From assembly GCA_014192625.1 (NCBI GenBank), contig BJHM01000014.1, forward strand, positions 27,950 to 91,949: DNA of 64,000 nt, written 5' to 3'. Both the position numbers and the translations under genes were made by a program. The first letter of the stretch is position 1. Each line of letters begins with the position of its first letter. Below are positions 1-9,062 of this stretch, one piece after another. The notes beneath the pieces were generated by a model. It did not search any database, had not been told where the DNA came from, and was given only the letters and a program-made list of their open reading frames with translations. This stretch comes from Planctomycetota bacterium. GTDB lineage: Bacteria; Planctomycetota; UBA1135; UBA2386.

Positions 1-1106
1 CGCGCAAACGCAGCATCACTTCGCCCTCACCTTGCGCGTTGGCGATGGACCGCCAACTGCCATTCAGGCGCTGCACCAATTCGATCTGCTTGTTGGGCCG
101 GCGCCAGACAATCAGGTAGTCATTATGGTTGCGAAACCCAAGCACCAAGCCAGCACTGCCAGCGGTTGCATCCAGTGTCGCCGCAACGAACGCACCCCCC
201 ATCTTTGGCGCGACTTTGGTTCTTAAGACAGTGACTACCGGACTATCGCCCACCGGATCCGCACCGAGCGCATCCCAGTTGTTATAAACAACCTGCCACG
301 TGGTGCGCAGCGACCGAACGTAAACTCCCGCGGCCTTGCAAAGCGCCTTACGATCACGGCCAAGCAGCGTTTCGGCATAGTCTTTTGCTATTTTGCCGCG
401 CACGAACTGTTTTTCCAGATCGGCAAACCGCCGCTGTCCACGCGCATCAGCGCCACGCAGAAAAAAGTCAACTGCGGCAAAGCTCGACATCGGATCTTCG
501 GCACGGCGACCTTCGACCACTGCCGCCAGATCAAAAACGCCACTCCGTGCTTGGTTTTCGAGCGCAGCAAATGGCTCGCTCAGATCGATGAGATCATGCA
601 CGCCATGCTGAAACACGCGGCCATCCCACCGGTGGCAAGAAAACTCCTCGGCCATCCCACTCAGATACCAGCTTGGACAGCGCTCCGGGTCGGCGATGGT
701 CCGCCAGAGGAACTGGTTGGCCATCTGCCATACGAACTGTCGTCGGGTGTATGCCGTTGTCGGCTGCGACCAGATGTAGACCCGCCAATTCGAGTGGAAA
801 AGGAAACTGGCGCCATTCAGGTAGGCATCCGGCACTGCGTCGGCTTTAAGGCCCAACAAATAGCCAAGCCTGGTCCGGCCAAAACTTTGCCTCGAGCTTG
901 GTGCCGGCCAGCGGGGCCTTACCAAAATGCTCCTGCAGCTGCTCATACATGCCTTCTGCCAACAGCAAGAAATCTGCGCTCACCTCGTCGCCCAACCATG
1001 AGTGGAGTCGGTAATGCTCCGACTCAAACACGTGCGGGCTTTGCACGGTGACTTGCGCGATCAGGGAACACGACAGCCAGAGCAGAACGGCACATGGGGA
1101 ACGCAT
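1..1106 (-). pseudogene. secreted peptidase-MA-like protein, frameshifted and cut by window edge
   Basis: The ATG at 1106 has a strong ribosome site (AGGAGGAG, 8 bases upstream) and is followed by a signal peptide (MRSPCAVLLWLSCSLIAQ). This frame ends at a TAA at 846-848. The +1 frame is open from about 853 to the window edge with no stop and continues the protein sensibly (VGLKADAVPDAYLNG). One extra G in the GGG run at 852-854 would explain the break. The middle (PSWYLSGMAEEF) resembles the helix that follows HExxH in DUF1570/peptidase-MA-like proteins, but no HExxH is visible (WQMANQF lies near that place), so it is probably not a protease. The last 80 or so residues look like a beta-rich ligand-binding domain (FRNHNDYLIVWRR). 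Function is unknown. The break may be a real mutation or a base-calling error. Confidence 0.6.
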
Positions 1107-1320
1107 GTCGACAACTCCTCCTGAAGCAACGGCGCAAAGCCTTCGCCAAGTTGGCGCGCACCGGCGCCGCTCAGCCTGCACAATTCGGCCTTACGCTACC
1201 ACACGCCATAACTGCCACGCATAAGACCCGCGACCCGCAGGCGGGCAAAAAATACCCCTGCCACGAATCGACTAACACAGCGACTCCGCTGCGATCTAGC
1301 TGCCGTGACCAAACACTTGT

Positions 1321-1351
1321 TGCGCACACAAGTACTGCCGTGTGTGGCGCA
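1321..1351. other. imperfect hairpin in the gap between two secreted-protein genes
   Basis: TGCGCACACA is separated by a 10-base loop from TGTGTGGCGCA, giving two 5-bp stems with a single-base bulge. It lies in the 296-bp gap between two minus-strand genes. No T-run follows on either strand, so it is not a standard intrinsic terminator. Nothing else recognisable is present in 1107-1402. Confidence 0.3.
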
Positions 1352-1402
1352 TCCGTGACCCGCAGCAGCACGTGCGAAAACCAAGGGCGCAAACGCAGGC
1401 GG

Positions 1403-2863
1403 TCACTTCTTTTTAGCGCGCAACGACAGGGTTTGCTGATAGCGGCGCAGGCGCAAAACGTAATCAGGGTCCTGCTGCGAGGCCGCCACCACCTCGGTCT
1501 GCAGGTCGATGGCCGCTTGCACCCGACGGTTCAAAAACATCGCCAAGGCAAGCGTGTCGCTTTGTTCGTTGTTCAAATGATCTCCTGCCAAGCGCGCCAG
1601 CTCCTCGCACTGGGCCAGCGCGTAGCTGTCAAAACGGCCCATCGTTGCAATGCTGGTCATCAAATACCACGCGTCATCATTGAGCCACATGGCCGAACCT
1701 TCGCCGAGCGCCTTGCGTGCTGCCGCCATCAGCGCAGCGCTCTCGGCGGGCTCTGCGCCGCATTGCACGAGCACTTTGTGACGCGCCGCAAATAACAGGC
1801 GGGGATCGGCCGACAACTTTGCTGCGGCAGCAAGCGCTTGCTCGGCGAACTCGCGGTAGGGCGTTGCTTCGGCAGCTTCCATCAACGTCTCGGCAAACCA
1901 CAGGTTCGCCTCGGTGCTATTGGCGACGAGTTTGGCGAGCCGCAAAAGCATACGGCCAGCGATTTGATCCTGACCAGTGCGCAGCAAGGCCCGCAGGTAG
2001 ACCAGTTGTGCAGCTATGCTGTCTGGCGCAGCAGCGGCAATGTGTGCCAAGTGAAATGCGAGCTGTTTGCCGATCTCGACATTGTCTTTGTCACAGCGCA
2101 GCACCAGGTCCGAGAACTCGATCAGTGCCCATGGCTGCTCCGCCAAATCGCGCACACTGTCCATCGCATACTGGCGCGCCGCCGGCAAATCCGCGCGGCA
2201 CCAGTAGGACATGAGCACGCGCAACGCATGGGCGCGACCACTGTGCGGCAGTTTTTCTAAGCACGACAAAACCGCCGCCAAAGAGGCCGCGTCACTGGTA
2301 TCAAAAAGCCCAAAAGCACTAATGCCATCGCCAACGTTCGACAGCATGTCTTCCAAGTCCTCACTCGCGGTCAGCAGTTCGCCAACCGGCTGGCCAGCAG
2401 CAACCGCAGCGAACACGTCAGCAGCAACATCGAGTGGCAGCGGAATCAATAACGGCTCGCCGCAGTCGAGCCACATTGGCTCGTAATCGGCGAGTGGCAC
2501 GGCCAATTCGCCGACCGCGAAGGGTGGTTTGCTTTCGCACAGCAGCTTGGCCTCTCCTTTTGCCACCACCACGGCAATGCGTAGCTCCTGTGCGGCAAAG
2601 CGCTCCTGCAGCGTTGCGAGCAAGGCTACATGATCGTGCCACCGCAGATCGCCCTTCCCGTATACGGCAAACAACGTCGCCTTCGGTGCCGCAGTCACAA
2701 TCCTGGGCATCTGCCACACGACCTTGGGCAACAGGTCGCGCGAGAAATCAGCCTGCTCAGTCGGGCTGATCAGGATGCCCTCAGGTTTTGGCCACTCGTG
2801 TTGCGCGTGCAACGACAAAAGCAGGCACCAGAAGGAACAAAAGAAACAGAACACTCGGCGCAT
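1403..2863 (-). CDS. secreted alpha-helical repeat protein of unknown function
   Basis: A 486-residue protein with an N-terminal signal peptide (MRRVFCFFCSFWCLLLSLHA) and no lipobox. The ATG at 2863 has AGGAG 8 bases upstream. The first 150 residues are mixed alpha/beta. From about residue 190 the sequence is a chain of Ala/Leu-rich helix pairs that looks TPR- or Sel1-like (for example AAQLVYLRALLRTGQDQIAGRM), though no repeat is canonical. It is on the same strand as the Mla operon, 123 bp downstream of the auxiliary lipoprotein, and may be co-transcribed. I do not recognise the family. A scaffolding role in the periplasm is a guess from the fold. Confidence 0.75.
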   Translation of the reverse strand: MRRVFCFFCSFWCLLLSLHAQHEWPKPEGILISPTEQADFSRDLLPKVVWQMPRIVTAAPKATLFAVYGKGDLRWHDHVALLATLQERFAAQELRIAVVVAKGEAKLLCESKPPFAVGELAVPLADYEPMWLDCGEPLLIPLPLDVAADVFAAVAAGQPVGELLTASEDLEDMLSNVGDGISAFGLFDTSDAASLAAVLSCLEKLPHSGRAHALRVLMSYWCRADLPAARQYAMDSVRDLAEQPWALIEFSDLVLRCDKDNVEIGKQLAFHLAHIAAAAPDSIAAQLVYLRALLRTGQDQIAGRMLLRLAKLVANSTEANLWFAETLMEAAEATPYREFAEQALAAAAKLSADPRLLFAARHKVLVQCGAEPAESAALMAAARKALGEGSAMWLNDDAWYLMTSIATMGRFDSYALAQCEELARLAGDHLNNEQSDTLALAMFLNRRVQAAIDLQTEVVAASQQDPDYVLRLRRYQQTLSLRAKKK

Positions 2864-2986
2864 AGGTCATGCTCCTAGCAAAGCCCTCGGCAGTAAGACC
2901 AACGCAAGGCGCATGAAAACCGGGCGCCATGCACATGCGAAGCGACACTCTATTCGGGTGATGGGCGTTTGTCGCCGCGTGCAGCC

Positions 2987-3607
2987 CTACTTTACTGGGG
3001 CCGAATCCATCGTGCGATCAAACACCTTGGCGGCACGCATTCGCCCGGTCAACTGATCGAGCACCTGCTGCAAGGCGGACGACATCGCCGCTACGCCCGC
3101 TGCCGCGCTGATCGCAGCGATCGGGACCGAGGCTCGAAACTCGTCCTGAAACAGAAGCCCATCGCGGTCTTCCAACCAGAACTGGCACACCACCTGCGCC
3201 TGCATGCCCTGCGCGTCCCGATGGAGGCCAAAATCGACCACGCGCCCGTGCAAACTGTGGTCGTGATGCCCCGGATCGCCAGCCCCCTTCACCAACGCAA
3301 ACATGCGCGTGCGCGACAGGCCAAGCACCACCGCGTCGGTGACGAGCCGATCCAACGGCGCGATCCAATGCTCTAGTTCGAGCTGCGCAATCTCGGCCGT
3401 CCCGTTGGTGACCAACAGGCAATCGCCCTGCAGCGCATTGGCGAGTTGCAGGTCATTCACCATCAGCACGCCGCCGCGCGGTAGTTCGCCGCCCGCGGGC
3501 ACCGGTAATTCGAGCCGCCAGTATCGCTCGCGCGGCAAGGACACGGCACTGCAAGCCATGAGTGCGAGGCTGCAACTGAGCAACAGCAGGTTACGCAAAA
3601 TCGTCAT
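2987..3607 (-). CDS. ABC-type transport auxiliary lipoprotein (PqiC/DUF330-like)
   Basis: A 206-residue lipoprotein: the signal peptide ends in a lipobox (LALMAC), and the mature part follows the ABC_trans_aux pattern. That pattern starts with RYWRLELPVP, continues through a segment ending in LERWI-like residues (ELEHWIAPLDRLVTDAVV) and closes with a helix (ALQQVLDQLTGRM). Family members are outer-membrane or periplasmic partners of MCE-type lipid transporters. The ATG overlaps the MlaD stop by 4 bases, and the gene is the last of a four-gene Mla-type operon. Its role in passing phospholipid to or from the outer membrane is inferred from this context. Confidence 0.85.
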   Translation of the reverse strand: MTILRNLLLLSCSLALMACSAVSLPRERYWRLELPVPAGGELPRGGVLMVNDLQLANALQGDCLLVTNGTAEIAQLELEHWIAPLDRLVTDAVVLGLSRTRMFALVKGAGDPGHHDHSLHGRVVDFGLHRDAQGMQAQVVCQFWLEDRDGLLFQDEFRASVPIAAISAAAGVAAMSSALQQVLDQLTGRMRAAKVFDRTMDSAPVK

Positions 3608-4500
3608 CGCTCTCCTCCCGCCGGCGATGCCGGCCGCGACACACCAAAAATCAAGCTGTCCGGCGCAAGCCGAAGCTGACGCGCAAGAGTGCGCAATTCG
3701 TCCAGCGAAGTGCGCAAGGCAGCGAACGCCGCGAGGGCCGGTTGACGCAGTCCGCCAAATGCCGCCTCAGCTTCGTCGGCGACCTTGCCAAACGAGCGCT
3801 GCAAAGTGACCAACTCGGCGAGTGCGCGCTGTGCCTGCTGAATCGTCACGAGGCCCGCCGGTACCACCTCGTCAGCCACAGCGACCGCCGCGTGCTCGAC
3901 TGCAGCCAGCACCGCTTCGGTACGCTGCATGAGTGCCGGCATGTGGGCCAAAGTACGTTCGCCATTTTGCAGAATCGATGCCACCGCACCCCGATTTTGA
4001 TCGTCGAGCAGCGCGTTGCCACGATCGAGCAGCACGCCGATCTTGTCCAGCACCATTAGGACCTGCGGCACCACCTCGGGCAGTGTCTTGGTCAACCGAT
4101 ACATCGGGTCTGACTTGGGCTCAATAAAGCTGCCTTTTTGCAGCGGCTTGCCTTCCGGCCCATAGCCCTCAAGCTCCACCGTCACCTGGCCGGTGACCAG
4201 CAATCGATCGAGCCTCGCCTTCGTGATGTCCTGAATCTCAGCGCGCGACAGATCGACGCTGAGTTCGATCTGGGTCTTGCCGCCTTTAAAGCGAATGTCC
4301 TTCACCATGCCAAACGGCACGCCCTGAAAGTTGACCTTGCTGCCAATCACCATCCCCTTCACGTTCTCCTCGAACAAGATGAAGTAGCTGGAGCGATCCT
4401 GACGCAGCACGCCATTGAGCACGAACAACAGCATCACGCAAAACGTGAGTCCGGAGAGCAGTGCGAGCAGGCCTAGACGAAATCTTCGACTGCCGTTCAT
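3604..4500 (-). CDS. mlaD: MlaD/MCE-domain lipid-binding protein
   Basis: A 298-residue protein with one N-terminal membrane helix (residues 10-30) and an MCE domain at about 37-115 (YFILFEENVKGMVIGSKV, NFQGVPFGMV). The rest is a long helical tail, as in MlaD proteins that form hexamers between the inner membrane and the periplasm. It is the substrate-binding part of the ABC importer built with the two genes upstream. The gap to mlaF is 6 bases, and the stop overlaps the auxiliary lipoprotein start. The tail (about 180 residues, with repeated Leu/Ala heptads) is much longer than E. coli MlaD and nearer to the mycobacterial or plant type. Confidence 0.9.
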   Translation of the reverse strand: MNGSRRFRLGLLALLSGLTFCVMLLFVLNGVLRQDRSSYFILFEENVKGMVIGSKVNFQGVPFGMVKDIRFKGGKTQIELSVDLSRAEIQDITKARLDRLLVTGQVTVELEGYGPEGKPLQKGSFIEPKSDPMYRLTKTLPEVVPQVLMVLDKIGVLLDRGNALLDDQNRGAVASILQNGERTLAHMPALMQRTEAVLAAVEHAAVAVADEVVPAGLVTIQQAQRALAELVTLQRSFGKVADEAEAAFGGLRQPALAAFAALRTSLDELRTLARQLRLAPDSLIFGVSRPASPAGGER

Positions 4501-4506
4501 TTGGTT

Positions 4507-5334
4507 TTAGATCTCCATCATTCCGGCGACGCCAGCGCCGCGACTCGAGGTTTCGGAGAGTCGGCGGTCGATGAAATCGCGAATGCGCGGATTCTGGCTG
4601 TGCCAGACTTCGTCGCGTTCGCCTAGCGCGGCCACCCTGCCATCGAGCAGAACTACGATGCGATCGGCAATCTCATATGCCGACGACAGGTCATGCGTCA
4701 CGACGACCATCGTGATGCCGAACACCTGGTTGAGCTTGCAGATCAAATTGTCGACCTCGGCGGCGGTGATCGGGTCGAGCCCAGCGGACGGCTCGTCGAA
4801 AAACACCAACTCCGGATCGAGTGCGATCGCGCGCGCAATCGCCGCGCGCTTCTTCATGCCGCCCGAGAGCGAACTCGGCAACAGGTCCGCAGCATGCAAC
4901 AGCCCCACCATTTCGAGCTTCATGCGCGCCGTCGAACGGATCACCCGCTCCGGCAGATCTGTGTTCTCACGCAACGGCAATGCCACGTTCTCCAGCACCG
5001 ATAAGCTGCCCAGCAGAGCGCCGCCCTGGAACGACAGCCCCGTGCGGCGGCGCAGCGACTCGACGACCTCGCTTGAGGAGCCATAGACATCCTTGCCGTC
5101 CACCGTGACCGCGCCAAGTGTCGGCGGCAGCAGGCCGCACATATGACGCAGCAAAGTTGTCTTGCCACAGCCTGACGGCCCCATCACGACGAAGATCTCG
5201 CCGCGACGAATCGCAAGGTCAACGCCTTCGAGCACGGTGCGGTCACCAAACACCGAGGTCAGTGCAATCGCGCGCAGCAGGTCGTCGGACTTGCGCCTTT
5301 GTGCCAAAGGCAGGCTTGTTGCGAGCGCGCTCAA
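4507..5334 (-). CDS. mlaF: ABC transporter ATP-binding protein MlaF
   Basis: A 275-residue ATPase. Walker A is GPSGCGKTT at residues 52-60, the signature is LSGGMKKR at 156-163, Walker B is LVFFDEPSAGLDP at 176-188, and the switch His is in VVVTHDLSS. The signature GGMKKR and the SAGLDP Walker B are typical of the MlaF/Ttg2A lipid-transport group rather than sugar or peptide importers. It powers the MlaE permease, and its ATG overlaps the end of mlaE by 4 bases. Length and motifs are normal for the family. Confidence 0.95.
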   Translation of the reverse strand: MSALATSLPLAQRRKSDDLLRAIALTSVFGDRTVLEGVDLAIRRGEIFVVMGPSGCGKTTLLRHMCGLLPPTLGAVTVDGKDVYGSSSEVVESLRRRTGLSFQGGALLGSLSVLENVALPLRENTDLPERVIRSTARMKLEMVGLLHAADLLPSSLSGGMKKRAAIARAIALDPELVFFDEPSAGLDPITAAEVDNLICKLNQVFGITMVVVTHDLSSAYEIADRIVVLLDGRVAALGERDEVWHSQNPRIRDFIDRRLSETSSRGAGVAGMMEI

Positions 5335-6470
5335 TCCATCACCATTCGCTGCGCGGTGACGAACACGGCATCGGTGACAATTACGGCGAAGATGCTCATG
5401 ACGACCGCATTGGTGGTCGCACGGCCAACACCTTCACTGCCACCTTGCACGCGCAAGCCTAGGGCGCAGCCAACGACGCCGATCAATGTGCCAAACGCTG
5501 CGCTCTTCGCAGTGGCGACGGCAAAGTCAGAAAAATGCAGCGCCTGCTTTAGCTGTTCTTGGAATGCGAGGAATTCAATGTCGGCCACCGCCCAGGCAAA
5601 GAACGCGCCGCCGCAGATCGCGACGACATCAAAGATCACCGTCAGGAGCAGCGCGCTGATCGCGCAAGCCAACACCTTGGGCACCAGCAGGAACGACACC
5701 GCCGGGATGCCCATCTGCTTTAGCGCATCGATTTCTTCGCCGGTGACCATCGCACCGAGTTGTGCCGCATTGCTCGAACCCGAACGCGCAGCGATTGCGA
5801 TCGCCGTCATCAGTGGTGCGATCTCGGACATGACGCCGACGCCAACCATGTCGGCCATGTAAATCTCAGCACCCCACATCCGCAACTGGACCCAAGCCTG
5901 CATCGCAAGGATGAGGCCAAGCAAAAAGCCAATCAGCAGGATGATGGGCAGGGCACCGCCAGCACATTGATCGAGTTCGAGTGCGATGCGATCAAACCGC
6001 AGGCGCTGGCCGCGGAACGGCCCGATAAAAATGGCCTCGAGCGCCTGCAGCCCGCTGCGCAGGACGGCAATGATGTTGTCGACGATTGGTTCGAGCACCG
6101 CGCCAAGGCGCCGGACCAGATTGCGTCCCTCGCCGCTGCTCACCGGCGGACTTGCCAGGCGATCGACCGACACCAGCGAGAAGAAGTCGATCATCGGCTG
6201 GCTCAGCCCCTTCAGCCGCAGCTCAACGCCGAGCTCGCGGGCGCGCCGCATGCCCTCGACAACGGTGCCAAGCCCCGCCGAGTCAAAGGTCGCAACCTGC
6301 TTTAGGTCGAGCACCAGGCGCGCAGGCTTTTTCCGCAGAGCCCTATCAAGCTCCTGCAGCAAGGTCCCGGCCTGTGCTCGGTCGAGCGCGGCGCCGACTT
6401 CGATCTTTTGGTGATCCACGGTTGCGGTTCGGTTGCCCGAGTGACCGTTGGTATCGGCAGATGGTCCCAC
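5331..6470 (-). CDS. mlaE: MlaE-type permease with N-terminal STAS domain
   Basis: A 379-residue permease. Residues 20-115 form a STAS domain (RLVLDLKQVATFDSAGLGTV, with the conserved Ser of the DSAG loop). Residues 150-379 are the MlaE permease with about five membrane helices and the family pattern GAEIYMADMVGVGVMSEIAP. In E. coli the STAS part is a separate protein (MlaB). Here the two are fused, which is a common arrangement in other phyla. The start is a GTG at 6470 with a weak AAGAGAA site. This is the first gene of a four-gene minus-strand operon. Confidence 0.92.
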   Translation of the reverse strand: MGPSADTNGHSGNRTATVDHQKIEVGAALDRAQAGTLLQELDRALRKKPARLVLDLKQVATFDSAGLGTVVEGMRRARELGVELRLKGLSQPMIDFFSLVSVDRLASPPVSSGEGRNLVRRLGAVLEPIVDNIIAVLRSGLQALEAIFIGPFRGQRLRFDRIALELDQCAGGALPIILLIGFLLGLILAMQAWVQLRMWGAEIYMADMVGVGVMSEIAPLMTAIAIAARSGSSNAAQLGAMVTGEEIDALKQMGIPAVSFLLVPKVLACAISALLLTVIFDVVAICGGAFFAWAVADIEFLAFQEQLKQALHFSDFAVATAKSAAFGTLIGVVGCALGLRVQGGSEGVGRATTNAVVMSIFAVIVTDAVFVTAQRMVMD

Positions 6471-6865
6471 TTCTCTTGACTTGGGTTTGGGTTTGCCGGC
6501 AGCCAGGAAAAACCGAAGCGCGCTACCGGGCTTTCAGTCCTTGCTTTCAGCTGCTGGTTTTCGACCCTGGCTTGCGACTGTTCACCTCGCAGCGGGCGAT
6601 CGCCCAGGGTTTGCGCCGTCGCCAAAAAGCGCTGGCGGACAAACGGCATCCCACGGCCTGCTGTTATCAACCCTCTTGGCAGTGCCGTCACTGCGAATGT
6701 GGCTCCGGTGCGACCTGAAGTGTATGCCGGTACGTTGAGCGGGGCGGGGCAGTGCCGTCACTGCGAATGTGAATCCGGTACGACCTACAGGGCCACGGCC
6801 TGCTGTTATCAACCCTATTGGCAGTGCCTTCACCACCACCATCGGCCAGAATAGCTCGCACGACA
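6471..6865. other. divergent intergenic region between the Mla operon and the permease
   Basis: A gap of about 395 bp between divergent genes, so promoters for both must lie here. I could not pick confident -35/-10 pairs. The right part carries two pairs of imperfect direct repeats (separate entry). The left part (6471-6650) shows no convincing gene. Confidence 0.6.
6651..6828. repeat. duplicated intergenic blocks, two imperfect direct-repeat pairs
   Basis: Block B (36 bp, begins CCACGGCCTGCTGTTATCAA) occurs at 6651-6686 and 6793-6828 with one mismatch. Block A (39 bp, begins GGCAGTGCCGTCACTGCGAA) occurs at 6678-6716 and 6748-6786 with three mismatches. The order is B-A-A-B, and the second B runs into the 5' end of the permease region. 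This looks like a local segmental duplication; no transposase or terminal inverted repeat is attached. Confidence 0.8.
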
Positions 6866-8170
6866 ATGCCACGCTCTCGCCTTGGCTTTTGGATGACCGT
6901 CTGCCTGGTCATGGGCAACATGATCGGCTCGGGCGTGTTTTTGCTGCCAACGTCACTCGCGCCGTTTGGCGGGCTCAGCCTTTTCGGCTGGCTGATCTCT
7001 GCGGCCGGGGCGACCTGCCTTGCACTGGTGTTCGCCCGGCTAGCGCGGCTCGATCCGAGTTCGGGCGGTCCATACGCCTACACCCGCCGCGCATTCGGTG
7101 AACTCGCGGGGTTTCTGGTCGCATGGGGCTACTGGGTCTCCTGCTGGGTATCGGTAGCCGCGATTGCAGTTGCGGGGGTCGGCTACCTGGTTCCGTTCTG
7201 CCCCTTGTTAGCGACGGAGCCAGCGTTAGCAGCACTGCTCGCAATCTCGATGGTGTGGTTACTAACGCTGACCAACATCATCAGCGTGCGCCGCGCGGGC
7301 CAGGTGCAATTGGTCACCACCGTGCTCAAGGTCCTGCCGCTGGTCCTCATTGGCATCGGCGGGCTAAGCTATCTGACCCCCGAGCATTTCGCGGTGCACG
7401 CAAAGACCCCGGGCGAAGCCTACAGCCAGATCTCGACGGTCGCCACCTTGACACTCTGGGCGTTCCTCGGCCTCGAATGCGCCACGATCCCAGCGGGTGC
7501 GATCACGGATCCAGCGCGAACGATTCCCCGCGCGACCATCACCGGCACCCTGCTCACTGCCGCCTTCTACCTGCTCAGCACAATTGGCGTGATCGCACTC
7601 GTGCCAGCCGCCACGCTCGCAACAACCACCGCGCCGTTCGCCGATGGCGCGAGCGTATTGTTTGGCGAGACGGCGGGCCGCTGCGTGGCGTTATGCGCAT
7701 TCATTTCATGCTTCGGCGCACTCAATGGCTGGATCCTTGTGGTCGGTCAACTGCCCCTCGCCGTCGCCCGCGATGGCTTGTTCCCGCCATTGTTCGCCAA
7801 GGTTTCGCCAAGCGGCACACCGGTCAATGGCCTGTGCGTCGCGGGCGCACTCGCCACCGCCCTCATCGCCTTCAACTACACCCGCGGCCTGATTTTGCTG
7901 TTCACGTTCACGATCCTGCTGGCCACCCTCGCAGCACTGGTGCCCTACGTATTCTCGACGCTGGCCGTATTTCGGATCCCCGAGGAAAAGACCAACCCTG
8001 CGGTCGCAAACAGGACCGCGCGGGCCCGAGTGGTCGCTGGGCTCGCGTTCGCCTACAGCATGTGGGCGATCTCCGGAGCTGGCGCGGAGGCGGTCTATTG
8101 GGGGTTTCTGCTGCTGATCGGTGGCCTGCCGGTATTCGTCTTCGTCACTCGAGCACGCCCCAATGTCTGA
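6866..8170 (+). CDS. APC-family amino-acid permease
   Basis: A 434-residue, twelve-helix transporter. The first helix carries the APC signature GNMIGSGVFLLP, and helix 6 carries LWAFLGLECATIPAGAITDP, the pattern of the AdiC/PotE/CadB branch, which exchanges arginine, ornithine or lysine and their amines. I chose the ATG at 6866 because the family begins close to the first helix; an upstream TTG at 6818 would add 16 residues encoded by the repeated intergenic block. No good ribosome site is seen at either. The gene overlaps the next by 8 bases, and that next gene is a guanidine-modifying enzyme, which supports an arginine-type substrate. Confidence 0.88.
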   Translation: MPRSRLGFWMTVCLVMGNMIGSGVFLLPTSLAPFGGLSLFGWLISAAGATCLALVFARLARLDPSSGGPYAYTRRAFGELAGFLVAWGYWVSCWVSVAAIAVAGVGYLVPFCPLLATEPALAALLAISMVWLLTLTNIISVRRAGQVQLVTTVLKVLPLVLIGIGGLSYLTPEHFAVHAKTPGEAYSQISTVATLTLWAFLGLECATIPAGAITDPARTIPRATITGTLLTAAFYLLSTIGVIALVPAATLATTTAPFADGASVLFGETAGRCVALCAFISCFGALNGWILVVGQLPLAVARDGLFPPLFAKVSPSGTPVNGLCVAGALATALIAFNYTRGLILLFTFTILLATLAALVPYVFSTLAVFRIPEEKTNPAVANRTARARVVAGLAFAYSMWAISGAGAEAVYWGFLLLIGGLPVFVFVTRARPNV

Positions 8171-9062
8171 TATCGGCCCCTTCTCTTGCATCATTGTTCA
8201 CCACGCGCGGGACGCATTTGCGAACGACGAAAAAATCGCGCAGCAGTGGCGCGCGCTCAACTTCACCGCAAAGCCAAACCTTGCGTTAGCGATGCAGCAG
8301 TTCGACAACTTCATCCAACTGCTCGCGGCGAACACGACGGTCCAGCAGATCGCAGCGACAACCAAAACGCGCGGGCTAACGCTCGATGCAATCTATGTGC
8401 GCGACGCGTCGATCCTGTGCGCAACAGGCGCAATCCTGTGTCGCATGGGGAAACCGGAGCGACAAAACGAGCCCGCGGCGATGGCGGAGACCTACCGCGC
8501 GATGGGCATCCCGATCGTTGGCGCGATCGAATCGCCAGGCACTCTAGAAGGCGGTGACTTTACCTGGCTGAGCGAGCGCTGCGCCGCGGTCGGGCACGGC
8601 TACCGCACCAACCAGGAGGGCATTCGCCAACTGCGTGTGCTGCTCAGCGACAGCATTGATGAACTGATCGTCGTGCCGTTGCCGCACCACAAAGGCCCAG
8701 GCGATGTCTTCCACCTGATGTCGATCTTGAGCCCGGTCGATCACAACCTCGCGGTCGCATACTCGCCACTGATGCCGGTGCCGTTTCGCAATCGCCTACT
8801 GGCACTCGGCTATACCCTGATCGAAGTGCCGGACCGCGAGTTTCGATCAATGGGCGCGAACGTGCTAGCGCTGGCCCCGCGCCGCTGCGTCATGCTGGAC
8901 GGCAACCCGAAGACTCGCGCGGCACTCACCCAGGCTGGCGCAACGGTGATGGTCTACGACGGCAGCGAGATTTCAGGCAAGGGCTCTGGCGGGCCAACCT
9001 GCCTCACGCGGCCGACTGGAAAATGGCGTGGCCAGACTTTGCCTTACTCCGGATTGGCGTAG
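8163..9062 (+). CDS. dimethylarginine dimethylaminohydrolase-like (amidinotransferase family) enzyme
   Basis: A 299-residue cytosolic enzyme of the pentein (amidinotransferase/arginine deiminase/DDAH) fold. The expected catalytic set is visible: Glu129 in LEGGD, His184 in GPGDVFHLMS, and Cys280 in GGPTCLTRP at the extreme C-terminus, the position typical of DDAH. DDAH cleaves methylated arginines to citrulline and methylamines; arginine deiminase gives citrulline and ammonia. The exact substrate cannot be told from sequence. The start ATG at 8163 lies inside the 3' end of the permease gene, so the two are co-translated and probably act as an import-and-degrade pair. Confidence 0.85.
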   Translation: MSDIGPFSCIIVHHARDAFANDEKIAQQWRALNFTAKPNLALAMQQFDNFIQLLAANTTVQQIAATTKTRGLTLDAIYVRDASILCATGAILCRMGKPERQNEPAAMAETYRAMGIPIVGAIESPGTLEGGDFTWLSERCAAVGHGYRTNQEGIRQLRVLLSDSIDELIVVPLPHHKGPGDVFHLMSILSPVDHNLAVAYSPLMPVPFRNRLLALGYTLIEVPDREFRSMGANVLALAPRRCVMLDGNPKTRAALTQAGATVMVYDGSEISGKGSGGPTCLTRPTGKWRGQTLPYSGLA

